Shown here piece after piece: positions 56,011-62,686 of a DNA stretch of 64,000 nt. Both the position numbers and the translations under genes were made by a program. The notes under the pieces were generated by a model. It did not search any database. It had not been told where the DNA came from and saw only the letters and a program-made list of their open reading frames with translations. This DNA is from Pseudobacter sp051955275. Lineage in GTDB: Bacteria > Bacteroidota > Bacteroidia > Chitinophagales > Chitinophagaceae. The stretch spans positions 1-64,000 of the forward strand of contig NZ_JBQCGW010000215.1 in the NCBI RefSeq assembly GCF_051955275.1. Direction: 5' to 3'. The stretch's first letter is position 1, and each line of letters begins with the position of its first letter.

Positions 56011-56863
56011 AAAGTATCTACAGTCTCAGAAACTAAAAAACAGTACTGTAGAGGAACACAGCAAGAATGTAGGTTATTTCACCCAATGGCTGAAACAGGA
56101 AGACTATGATTCTGGTACCACCATTCAGTATCCTGATCTGTTAGGTTACATCCAGTTTGAGAAAGAGAAAGGTATTACACCTGCTACTATCAACCTGAGG
56201 CTGTCCAGCATAAAGTATTATTTTGAATACCTTAAAAGCATTGGAGAAGTGGTGAAGAATCCTGCCAAAACAATTAGGGTGAAAGGAACCATTAACACCA
56301 TCATTGAAAATCCTCTGAGTACCCCGGAACTTGAAAGCCTGTATCAGCAGTATGCTCAGTTAGCTGTTCCTGATCATCTGGTGATCATACACAAAAGAAG
56401 TGTAGTGATACTAGGACTTATGATCTGGCAGGGTATACATTCAGGAGAACTACAGAAAATGGAGATCAGCCATATTGATCTGAACAATGCTTCAGTATAT
56501 ATTCCATCCACCAGCCAGAGTAATAGCAGACAGATCAGTATTAATAGTAAACAGTTATTGAGCCTTCATGAATATGTATCAGCCATAAGGCTTTTATTGA
56601 AGCCAAAAGGAAATGAACTGATTGCAGGAAGTGTCAGGAACCATGTACAGAGAGTGCTACAAGAGATAGAAGGCATCAATCCCATGATCAGGAATGCCCA
56701 ACAGATCAGAGGTTCAGTGATCATCAACTGGCTGAAAAAGCATTCCAAAAGACAGGTGCAATACATGTCTGGACATAAATACATCAGCAGTACTGAAAAG
56801 TATGTTCAACAGGATGTAGATTCTCTGAAAGATGTACTGGCAAAGCATCATCCCTTTGGATAA
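55997..56863 (+). CDS. Second tyrosine recombinase, catalytic residues degenerate
   Basis: A 288-aa tyrosine-recombinase-fold protein, translated through a 14-base overlap with the first. The catalytic Arg I position is His148 (GIHSGEL where GLRxsEL is expected) and the His of HxxR is Gln235 (QQIRGS). Arg238, His260 (SGHKY) and Tyr269 (TEKYVQ) remain. It is therefore probably a structural partner of the first recombinase, or cleaves only within a hetero-complex. Decayed copies of its C-terminal coding region occur near 60764-60812 and 62508-62566. Confidence 0.85.
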   Translation: MEEFRKYLQSQKLKNSTVEEHSKNVGYFTQWLKQEDYDSGTTIQYPDLLGYIQFEKEKGITPATINLRLSSIKYYFEYLKSIGEVVKNPAKTIRVKGTINTIIENPLSTPELESLYQQYAQLAVPDHLVIIHKRSVVILGLMIWQGIHSGELQKMEISHIDLNNASVYIPSTSQSNSRQISINSKQLLSLHEYVSAIRLLLKPKGNELIAGSVRNHVQRVLQEIEGINPMIRNAQQIRGSVIINWLKKHSKRQVQYMSGHKYISSTEKYVQQDVDSLKDVLAKHHPFG

Positions 56864-56884
56864 CGATAACTTAGCATATCCCTA

Positions 56885-58141
56885 GTGGTTATTTTTGTAT
56901 ACCTTCTTTCCTATGTTTATCTTTATAGTTCAGGATCAGAAAGTGTGCAGTTAGGTAACCACTTAGGGAATGTGCTGGTGACAATCTCTGATAGAAAGAA
57001 AGGCATAGCAGATCCTTTGAATGCAGCTTTGATTAAGTTCTTTGAACCAGTGATGTTGAGTGGAACGGATTATTATCCGTTTGGTATGCCAATGAGGATA
57101 GGAGGGGATAGTAGTTACAGGTATGGGTTTAATGGGAAAGAGAATGATAATGAGGTGAAAGGGGGAGATGGGTTGCAGCAGGATTATGGGATGAGGGTGT
57201 ATGATAATAGGTTGGGGAGGTTTTTGAGTGTTGATCCAGTTACTCAGGCATATCCATGGCTAACTCCTTATCAATTTGCAAGTAACAATCCAGTACGCTT
57301 TGTTGATTTGGATGGAGCTGAAAGCGACGACCCGCTTGATCAAGCTCAAAAGGGCACCACCTTGCTTAAAATATTTGTTGACACAAAAGATGCAGCTTGG
57401 AATCTTTTATTTACGACGGCTTATCCCCACTCCCAAGGTTGGCTAATAAAGAAGTTATTGAGTAATCAGGGGCATGATGCAGGAGACTTAGATGCAATTC
57501 AGTTAAGCCAAGCATTTGATGTAATTTCGGAAGAAGGACAATTTAAGGTGATCTCTGAGAGAAGCTTTACTGAAAAATTGTTTACAATAACTTTTTCTAC
57601 GATCACCGTAGCAGGTTCGCTTCCATCTAAAGGTGGCGGGCCGTATATGGCAATTAAAATTAGTCCAATTGTTTCAACGGCGATAAGTGACATTTTGAAA
57701 GGTTTAAAGTTGTCACAAGAGATAAAACAGGGAGTTAAGGATATTGAGAAATTTGCAGACCGTGCTCACGTAGGGCAAAATTTAAAATCATTTGAAGCGG
57801 AAAGCGGCGCAATACTTCAAGCAACACATGGAATAAAGCTAAGAGAAATAAAGGAAGTTGGTGAGAAAGGGGATTATGCAGTTGTTAGCGGTTCAATTAA
57901 CGGAAAAGATTTAGCTGGAAAAACTATTGATCAACTTGGTATTCCCGCTTCGGCGAAGAGTTACGTTAAAATGAAAGAATTTTTAAGGTCTATAGACATC
58001 CATCTGCACCCTGACAAAGGTGTAGATTACATTTTACTTGATGGCAGGAATTTCACAGAGGCTCAAAGAGGTCAAATAACGGAGTATTTAAATAAAAATC
58101 ACTCTAGTGATTTAGAAAGAGTTATCACAATAGGCTTTTAA
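56885..58141 (+). CDS. Orphan Rhs core fragment with CdiA-like nuclease tip
   Basis: A 418-codon frame with no proper start (GTG 56885), signal peptide or promoter. From about 56938 it encodes only the end of the Rhs core (QLGNHLGNVL, YGFNGKENDNEV, LGRFLSVDPVTQAYPWLTPYQFASNNPV), about 90% identical in DNA to 46202-46412 of the full Rhs gene. Then comes a different tip. The last ~130 residues (DQLGIPASAKSYVKM, HPDKGVDYILLDGRNFTEAQ, YLNKNH, RVITIGF) recall nuclease ends of CdiA toxins in which FTPxQ and RIVxIGF close the domain. Likely a silent cassette that can replace the active tip by recombination. Confidence 0.72.
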   Translation: MVIFVYLLSYVYLYSSGSESVQLGNHLGNVLVTISDRKKGIADPLNAALIKFFEPVMLSGTDYYPFGMPMRIGGDSSYRYGFNGKENDNEVKGGDGLQQDYGMRVYDNRLGRFLSVDPVTQAYPWLTPYQFASNNPVRFVDLDGAESDDPLDQAQKGTTLLKIFVDTKDAAWNLLFTTAYPHSQGWLIKKLLSNQGHDAGDLDAIQLSQAFDVISEEGQFKVISERSFTEKLFTITFSTITVAGSLPSKGGGPYMAIKISPIVSTAISDILKGLKLSQEIKQGVKDIEKFADRAHVGQNLKSFEAESGAILQATHGIKLREIKEVGEKGDYAVVSGSINGKDLAGKTIDQLGIPASAKSYVKMKEFLRSIDIHLHPDKGVDYILLDGRNFTEAQRGQITEYLNKNHSSDLERVITIGF

Positions 58142-58151
58142 ATTAATAACT

Positions 58152-58610
58152 ATGGCTACTAGTTTCATTTCAATGAACCAAAAACAAGGGTTTTGGATAA
58201 GTGATTCGTTTATGCAAGTGATTTGCTGGGGAATTGTGCATTCAATTGATAGTTGTTCAGATGTAGAATTTGCTTGGATGAAAGGAGAGTTTAGAGATCA
58301 TATTTATCATTGTTCTCAGGGGCTATTTGTGGGGTTTATTGATCTAAGTCTTGATGAATATTTAGTAGATGATAAAAGGAAAAGTCAAATGAAAATATGT
58401 ATTGAAAAGACAAAAACCTTTTTCGTGAGTAAAGGGGAGTTTATTCCTGTTGAGGAACTTAATTCCTTTCAACGTGTTCCCGAAACAAAAGTTAATTGGA
58501 CACTTCCTTTGAGTACTAAAATTCCGTTGAAAGGGTTAACATTTATGATTGAAATAATAGATGGGAAATGGCAGTTGGGAATCGGAGACGAGATTGATTG
58601 GATTAGCTAG
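58152..58610 (+). CDS. Putative immunity protein for the orphan tip
   Basis: A 152-aa soluble protein, 10 bases after the orphan tip. Trp- and Phe-rich N-terminus (KQGFWISDSFMQVICWGIVHSID), with alternating hydrophobic strands. No family recognised. Position and size follow the toxin-immunity pattern seen at 47342. The stop codon TAG is itself part of the start of cassette-end repeat copy 2. Confidence 0.7.
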   Translation: MATSFISMNQKQGFWISDSFMQVICWGIVHSIDSCSDVEFAWMKGEFRDHIYHCSQGLFVGFIDLSLDEYLVDDKRKSQMKICIEKTKTFFVSKGEFIPVEELNSFQRVPETKVNWTLPLSTKIPLKGLTFMIEIIDGKWQLGIGDEIDWIS

Positions 58611-58680
58611 GTAGTGTACAACTTGTCAATTGCTAAATAACACTCATAAGGATTGGCTTTATTGTCACAAGATATTTACA
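58610..58680 (+). repeat. Cassette-end repeat copy 2 (no hairpin arm)
   Basis: GGTAGTGTACAACTTGTCAA, then TGCTAAATAACACTCATAAGGATTGGCTT. This matches copy 1 (47684) over about 50 bases, but the second arm of the terminator hairpin is lost (TATTGTCACAAG follows). The break suggests recombination or insertion of the following DUF4926 segment. Confidence 0.65.
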
Positions 58681-58698
58681 TCAAAACAAAAACTTGAT

Positions 58699-58887
58699 AT
58701 GAATAAGTTTGAAATGTATGATGTGGTGATAGCATTACAGGATTTAGAAAATGTGCCTAAAGGTTCAAAGGGTACTATTCTAATGGTGTTTAAAGATGGA
58801 GAGGCTTATGAAGTAGAGTTTATGGATAATGAAGGGAATACATTAAATATAATAACCGTAAAGAATAGTGAAATAGAAATGATATAA
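58699..58887 (+). CDS. DUF4926 domain protein (probable orphan immunity/antitoxin)
   Basis: A 62-aa DUF4926 protein (YDVVIALQDLENVPKGSKGTILMVFKDGEAYEVEFMDNEG is the family signature; SH3-like barrel). DUF4926 genes usually sit beside a small toxin gene (DUF6883 type) or in polymorphic-toxin immunity arrays. No such toxin is present here, so it is probably what is left of another cassette. The frame opens at 58630 but ATG 58699 fits the family start. Confidence 0.78.
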   Translation: MNKFEMYDVVIALQDLENVPKGSKGTILMVFKDGEAYEVEFMDNEGNTLNIITVKNSEIEMI

Positions 58888-58940
58888 GATAAAAATGCTT
58901 TTTTTAGACAGTCACTATTGAATCATAAATTTAGTTAACT

Positions 58941-59744
58941 ATGTCCATTTCATATGAAGATAGAATTTGCTGCTTTATAGACATCCTAGGTTTTCGAGAA
59001 CATATAAAGGCATCCTGTCAGGAAGGGAGAGAGAACTTATCGAAACTTCATTCAATTTTTAACATATTAAATGAGGCAAATGATTTAGTAAAAGAAAACA
59101 AGGAGAATGAATTTAAGCTATCTAAACAAGTAACACAATTTTCTGATTCCATTGTTATATCTTTCAAAGTTGACGAGGGATCAGAAATCCCTATGACTTT
59201 AATTAACATATTACATTTATGTATCGCTGGTATAACAAGTGGCTACTTATTTCGAGGAGGGATTAGTTACGGTAAATTATTTCATAATTCTGAGTACTTG
59301 TTTGGACCAGCCATTGTTTCTGCTTACGACATTGAAAACAAAGCAGCAATTTATCCTAGAATAATTTTGGATAAAACAATTTTAGATCTAGCTAAGCAAC
59401 ATGTAGACCATGATCATACCCCTGAAGAAGTTGACGAGTTTTTGTCAAACGTTGTAACTAAGGATATGGATGGGATGTATTATGTTGATTATATTAATAA
59501 AGCTGATTCAGAATTCCTGAATCATGAGATTGAACTGAAACTATACTTAAATAAGCTTATCGAATTGATTGCACTAAATTCAACAAGTAATAGCTATGAT
59601 ATCAGAACTAAGTATGGCTGGTTAAAAACTAAAACAAATGCACTTCTTCAAAGAGTTATTTCTGATAAGGAGAGCATAGAAAAACTTAAGCTAACAAATC
59701 CAGATTTGGCGAAGTATTATGAGGGGCTTAAGATTATTGAATAA
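58941..59744 (+). CDS. Class III nucleotide cyclase-like protein
   Basis: A 267-aa cytoplasmic protein whose motifs line up with class III adenylate/guanylate cyclases. FIDILGF (Asp14) matches the first metal site, FSDSIVISF (Asp69) the second, RGGISYGKL (about 105-112) the RxGIHxG strand, and FGPAIVSAYDIENKA (about 121-135) the GxxVNxAARLE segment. Spacing agrees with a single catalytic domain; the ~110 C-terminal residues are unknown. Such divergent cyclase-like proteins include those of Pycsar anti-phage defence; I cannot say this one is active. It lies in the cassette array and is followed by repeat copy 3. Confidence 0.55.
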   Translation: MSISYEDRICCFIDILGFREHIKASCQEGRENLSKLHSIFNILNEANDLVKENKENEFKLSKQVTQFSDSIVISFKVDEGSEIPMTLINILHLCIAGITSGYLFRGGISYGKLFHNSEYLFGPAIVSAYDIENKAAIYPRIILDKTILDLAKQHVDHDHTPEEVDEFLSNVVTKDMDGMYYVDYINKADSEFLNHEIELKLYLNKLIELIALNSTSNSYDIRTKYGWLKTKTNALLQRVISDKESIEKLKLTNPDLAKYYEGLKIIE

Positions 59745-59761
59745 GCTGGTAGTATTCAACG

Positions 59762-59838
59762 GGTAGCGTACAACTTGTCACCTGCACTTTATTAGAATAT
59801 GTAACGGATTGGCTATTAGCTGATCCGTTACTTTTTTA
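59762..59838 (+). repeat. Cassette-end repeat copy 3 with terminator
   Basis: GGTAGCGTACAACTTGTCA, then a diverged middle and CGGATTGGCT. TAACGGAT (59802-59809) pairs with ATCCGTTA (59823-59830) followed by CTTTTTT, so here too the repeat ends in a terminator. A second partial head GGTAGTATTCAAC sits at 59748, echoing the doubled head at copy 1. Confidence 0.65.
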
Positions 59839-59921
59839 AACCAGTTTTCCGTACATACTCTGGGGCATAAAATATGTTGATCCTTGAAATTCGGCGCCCC
59901 TATTACGTTTTCAAATACCTT

Positions 59922-60600
59922 GTGTACAACTTGTCACCTGACCATGAAGCTATGTAAGTATTGCCAGGGTAAATGTATTCGTAAAGGGTATTATAGGGGA
60001 ACTCAAAAGTATAGATGCAAAGAATGTAGCAGGTATCATCGGGAGATTTATCAGCAGAAAAAATATGGCAAGTGTACTGAACGAGAAGTGGTAGTGTTGA
60101 ACAATGAGGGAGTAGGCATTAGTTCTATGAGCCGGATTCTGCAATTGCCCAAAAGCTCTGTTCAAATGCTGTTGGCAAGGGCAGCTTCAAGATTACAAAG
60201 GCCTGATCGAAATGATATCAAGCAGATCTTTGAGCTGGATGAACTATATACCTATGTTGGAAATAAATGCAGGCCATGTTATGTGATTTACGCCATTAAC
60301 CGGAAAACCAGAGAGATTGTAGATTTTGTAATAGGTAGCAGAACAAAAGAAAACATTGAAAAGGTGATCAAAAATCTAATGATTCGTTCACCTAAAAAGG
60401 TATTTACAGACGGATTACTTCTTTACAAAAGCCTTATCCCTTCACCCCTTCATGGCAAAAATCAGTTTAACACCAACAGAATTGAGCGAAAAAATCTCAC
60501 ATTGAGAATGCATTTGAAAAGATTGCAAAGAAAAACGATCTGCTACAGCAGAAGTGAAAAAATGTTAGCGGCATGTTTTCGATTATATGCGTGGAGTTAA
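59922..60600 (+). mobile_element. IS1-family insertion sequence, right end missing
   Basis: GTGTACAACTTGTCACCTG at 59922-59940 matches the heads of the cassette-end repeats and recalls the ends of IS1-type elements. It lies three bases upstream of the transposase ATG. No reverse-complement copy is found after the gene, where remnant DNA of the larger element begins. The four copies of this head in the window may all be IS1-like left ends. Confidence 0.5.
59944..60600 (+). CDS. IS1-family transposase
   Basis: A 218-aa IS1-type transposase in one frame, without the frameshift used by IS1 of enterobacteria. N-terminal zinc finger CKYC and CKEC, then a helix-turn-helix (GISSMSRILQLPKSSVQML). The DDE core is ELDELYTYVGNK, KKVFTDGLLLYK and RIERKNLTLR, closing with RLQRKTICYSRSEKMLAACFRLY, the usual IS1 C-terminus. 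The frame opens at 59884 but ATG 59944 fits the zinc finger. The gene looks intact although the right inverted repeat is missing, so the element is probably immobile. Confidence 0.88.
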   Translation: MKLCKYCQGKCIRKGYYRGTQKYRCKECSRYHREIYQQKKYGKCTEREVVVLNNEGVGISSMSRILQLPKSSVQMLLARAASRLQRPDRNDIKQIFELDELYTYVGNKCRPCYVIYAINRKTREIVDFVIGSRTKENIEKVIKNLMIRSPKKVFTDGLLLYKSLIPSPLHGKNQFNTNRIERKNLTLRMHLKRLQRKTICYSRSEKMLAACFRLYAWS

Positions 60601-60612
60601 ACATGGGATTTG

Positions 60613-60812
60613 AGAGTCAGTAGCTCACTGGCTCACTATCGGCTCAGCCGATTTTGGGCTTGCACAACTCAATGCCAGTATAGAAAAGATGGCATCGGCT
60701 CAATAACTCACTGAAAAAGGGATATCCCATATTTTGCCACGAATCATGATCCGGCACCAAGCAGATTGCCTGAAAGATGTATTTTCAAAACATGGCCCTT
60801 TTGGCGGAATAT
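60613..60812 (+). pseudogene. Decayed remnant of the CpG-poor element
   Basis: CTCACTGGCTCAC near 60631 and GGCATCGGCTCAATAACTCAC near 60692 match the 3' end of the 534-aa ATPase gene (54896-54990). The stretch near 60764-60812 encodes HQADCLKDVFSKHGPFG, matching the QQDVDSLKDVLAKHHPFG end of the second recombinase. Everything between is deleted. Unlike the intact copy this remnant contains several CG dinucleotides. Confidence 0.65.
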
Positions 60813-60839
60813 TAGGCTGTTTTGGAATAAAAGTGGTGT

Positions 60840-60870
60840 TTGGAGAAACCTTTAATATCACTTAAATTTG
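60840..60870 (+). promoter_or_regulatory. Promoter of toxin-antitoxin locus
   Basis: TTG at 60840-60842, 20-bp spacer, TAAATTTG at 60863-60870 (exact TAnnTTTG). The predicted start is near 60877, so translation would begin at, or a few codons after, the 5' end of the message. Confidence 0.55.
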
Positions 60871-60876
60871 TTGAAA

Positions 60877-61131
60877 ATGAATTCAATTATGCAGGTAGCA
60901 AATATTCGCCAGAAGCTGCACCAATATGTTGATAAAGGTGACGAGAAGTTACTGAAGCTGATGTATGCAGTGGCTAAGGAATACAATGAGGAGGATGATT
61001 TTGAATATGAATTTACTGAAGAAGAAATCAAAATTCTTGATGCCCGCAGGTCAAAACGATTAAGTGGGGAAAGTAAAACATTTAACTGGGAAGAAGCCAA
61101 AGGTATTATCACCGGCAAAAAGAAGATTTAA
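60877..61131 (+). CDS. Antitoxin of RelB/ParD-like addiction module
   Basis: An 84-aa acidic antitoxin-like protein. The N-terminal part (IRQKLHQYVDKGDEKLLKLMYAVAKEYNEEDD) is helical; the C-terminal part, RRSKRLSGESKTFNWEEAKGIITGKK, is the segment that wraps the toxin in this Bacteroidota family. The start may instead be ATG 60889 (MQVANIRQK), given the promoter position. Its stop overlaps the start of the toxin gene (TAATG at 61129-61133), the usual coupling of such pairs. It is intact while the toxin is broken. Confidence 0.75.
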   Translation: MNSIMQVANIRQKLHQYVDKGDEKLLKLMYAVAKEYNEEDDFEYEFTEEEIKILDARRSKRLSGESKTFNWEEAKGIITGKKKI

Positions 61132-61413
61132 TGTATAAACTGATATTGCAGTCAGAGGCTGTCAGTGATATGCAGTAGGCGTTTGAGTGGTATGAGGAGC
61201 AGAAGGAGGGATTAGGTTTTGATTTTTATTGAAGAGGTGGAAGCCTGTTTTAGTCAAATAAGGAACCATCCGCAGTATTACACTTCAATAAATGAGAAGT
61301 ATCGGAGATTGAAGGTTTATAGATTCCCTTATTTGATTATTTACGAAACTGAAGACGAAACGGTAGTCATCAACTCTGTGTGGCACACAAGCCGAAAGCC
61401 TAAAATTGATTAA
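61131..61413 (+). pseudogene. RelE/ParE-family toxin, broken
   Basis: The frame starts YKLILQSEAVSDMQ, then hits an in-frame TAG (61176-61178 region) where a Glu codon is expected before AFEWYEEQKEGLGFDF. Near 61230 one extra T in a T-run shifts the frame. The other frame continues IEEVEACFSQIRNHPQYYTSINEKYRRLKVYRFPYLIIYETEDETVVINSVWHTSRKP, the full ParE C-terminus. Two lesions mean it cannot make an active toxin. Confidence 0.75.
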
Positions 61414-61419
61414 CATACG

Positions 61420-61452
61420 AATCCACTACACAGAAAGTAGTGGATTTTTTCT
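61420..61452 (+). terminator. Rho-independent terminator of the toxin-antitoxin locus
   Basis: AATCCACTAC (61420-61429) and GTAGTGGATT (61437-61446) form a perfect 10-bp stem with a 7-base loop and a T-tail. Confidence 0.75.
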
Positions 61453-61542
61453 TGTATCCATAATACAGGGAGTATAGGGGGATTCTTAGAATCCATTTTA
61501 ATCCAGGAGGGAGGGCCATAGTTGTTTTTGGGAAACAAAAAA

Positions 61543-61674
61543 GTGTGCAGTTAGGTAACCACTTGGGGAATGTGCTGGTGACGGTTTCTGATAAGAAGAA
61601 GGGAATACCAGATCCTATTACAAGTTCTTTGATAAGCCATTTTGAGCCTATAATGTTGAGTGGGATGGATTATT
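61543..61674 (+). pseudogene. Third Rhs-core stump
   Basis: GTGTGCAGTTAGGTAACCAC begins a second copy of the orphan Rhs core, entering at exactly the same core position as the orphan at 56938. It encodes QLGNHLGNVLVTVSDKKKG and SHFEPIMLSGMDYS, then runs directly into IS256-type transposase sequence. It has no start, tip or immunity gene left. Confidence 0.75.
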
Positions 61675-62507
61675 CGTGTAGCCGAAGACATCGTAGCCTG
61701 GCAGAACCGACTACTGGAGCCGGTTTACCTGATCGTATGGATGGACGGGATCGTGTTCAAGGTCAGGGAGAACAGCAAAGTGGTCAACAAAACGATCTAC
61801 ATCGCTGTAGGCTTACGTAAGGATGGCTTTAAAGAGGTATTGGGGTATATGGTTGGGTAAGAATGAGTCTGCCGCCTATTGGATGACTGTATTGACTGAT
61901 ATGAAGGCCCGGGGTATGGAAGACATCCTGATCACTGCTACCGATAACCTCAATGGCTTCACCCAAACGATCCGGACTGTATTCCCTCAATCTGCTACCC
62001 AAATCTGTGTTGTTCATCAGATCCGCAACAGCTGCCGGTATATGGTCTGGAAAGACAAACGGGAGTTCTCCACTGACATGAAGGATATCTATGCCGCTCC
62101 TACGCGCCAGGCCGCTCAGGCTGCCCTACAGGCTTTTGAAAGTAAGTGGGGCGGCAAGTATGGCTATGCTATCAAAAGCTGGAAAGACAACTGGGAAGAG
62201 TTGACTGTCTTCTTCGACTTCCCTATTGAAATACGCCAGATCATCTACACCACCAACCTGATTGAAAACCTCAATGGCAAGATCAGGAAGTACACGAAAA
62301 ACAAACTCTCGTTCCCTACAGATGACGCCGTACTTAAGTCCGTGTACCTGGCTTTGCGGGAGGTAACAAAAAAATGGACAATGCCGATTAGAAACTGGGG
62401 CATTGTTCTCGATCAGTTTTTAACTATTTTTGAAAACAGGATCAAGATATAGGTCCTGCTACGAACTCTGTTTTTTGAAACTTACACAGTTAGTGAGATA
62501 GTCCCTG
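61675..62507 (+). pseudogene. IS256-family transposase, 5'-truncated and frameshifted
   Basis: From RVAEDIVAWQNRLLEPVYLIVWMDGIVFKVR onward this is an IS256/mutator-type transposase: the DDE residues lie in WMDGIVFKVR, ATDNLNGF and NLIENLNGK, with the family's VVHQIRNS and IYTTNLIE. About 150 N-terminal residues are missing. An extra T near 61844 breaks the frame, after which the longest intact part runs from 61823 to 62452. The right end reaches about 62507 (TTACACAGTTAGTGAGATAGTCCC-like end); the left inverted repeat is gone. Confidence 0.8.
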
Positions 62508-62566
62508 AATATGTATCAGCAATAGGATTTTATTGAAGCCCCAAGGGCATGAACTTATTTCCCACC
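62508..62566 (+). pseudogene. Remnant of the second recombinase gene
   Basis: GAATATGTATCAGCAATAGG and TTTTATTGAAGCCCCAAGGG closely match the second recombinase gene near 56570-56625, with a stop codon inside. It directly follows the IS256 right end, so the IS had inserted into an old copy of the element. From 62567 to 62686 I see only AT-rich sequence and no gene. Confidence 0.65.
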
Positions 62567-62686
62567 TCTAAATACTTATACCTATTCCCCCAAAAAAACA
62601 ACAACACTCCCCGTTATATATTTTTTTACTTATCGCCTTCCTCCTATATTGCACAGACTAGCCTGCCCCCAAATACCATTAAACCA

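Larger units (their letters stand above)
47740..56880 (+). mobile_element. CpG-depleted integrative element with paired tyrosine recombinases
   Basis: About 9.1 kb between the first Rhs cassette and the orphan Rhs tip. Gene content (DUF3987, XRE regulator, RecA-like ATPase, DUF3871, second ATPase, two tyrosine recombinases at the right end) is that of a Bacteroidota mobile element. No relaxase or conjugation gene is visible, so it would be mobilised, or moves by excision and integration only. The boundaries given are those of the region nearly free of CG dinucleotides; I found no clear direct repeats marking attachment sites. Remnants related to its right-hand genes occur at 60613-60812 and 62508-62566. 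Confidence 0.75.

Noticed and set aside
48067..56863. Prophage
   Set aside because: No capsid, tail, terminase or lysis genes are present; the gene set is that of a small integrative element.
47740..56880. CG depletion as a simple result of low GC content
   Set aside because: GC dinucleotides are frequent throughout and the AT-rich flanking cassettes contain CG at normal density.
61190..61240. ParE toxin read through a natural frameshift
   Set aside because: There is an additional in-frame TAG upstream of the shift, so simple decay is more likely.
61823..61860. Programmed frameshift in the IS256 transposase
   Set aside because: IS256 elements do not use one; the shift comes from one extra T and the element has also lost its N-terminus and left end, so it is a pseudogene.
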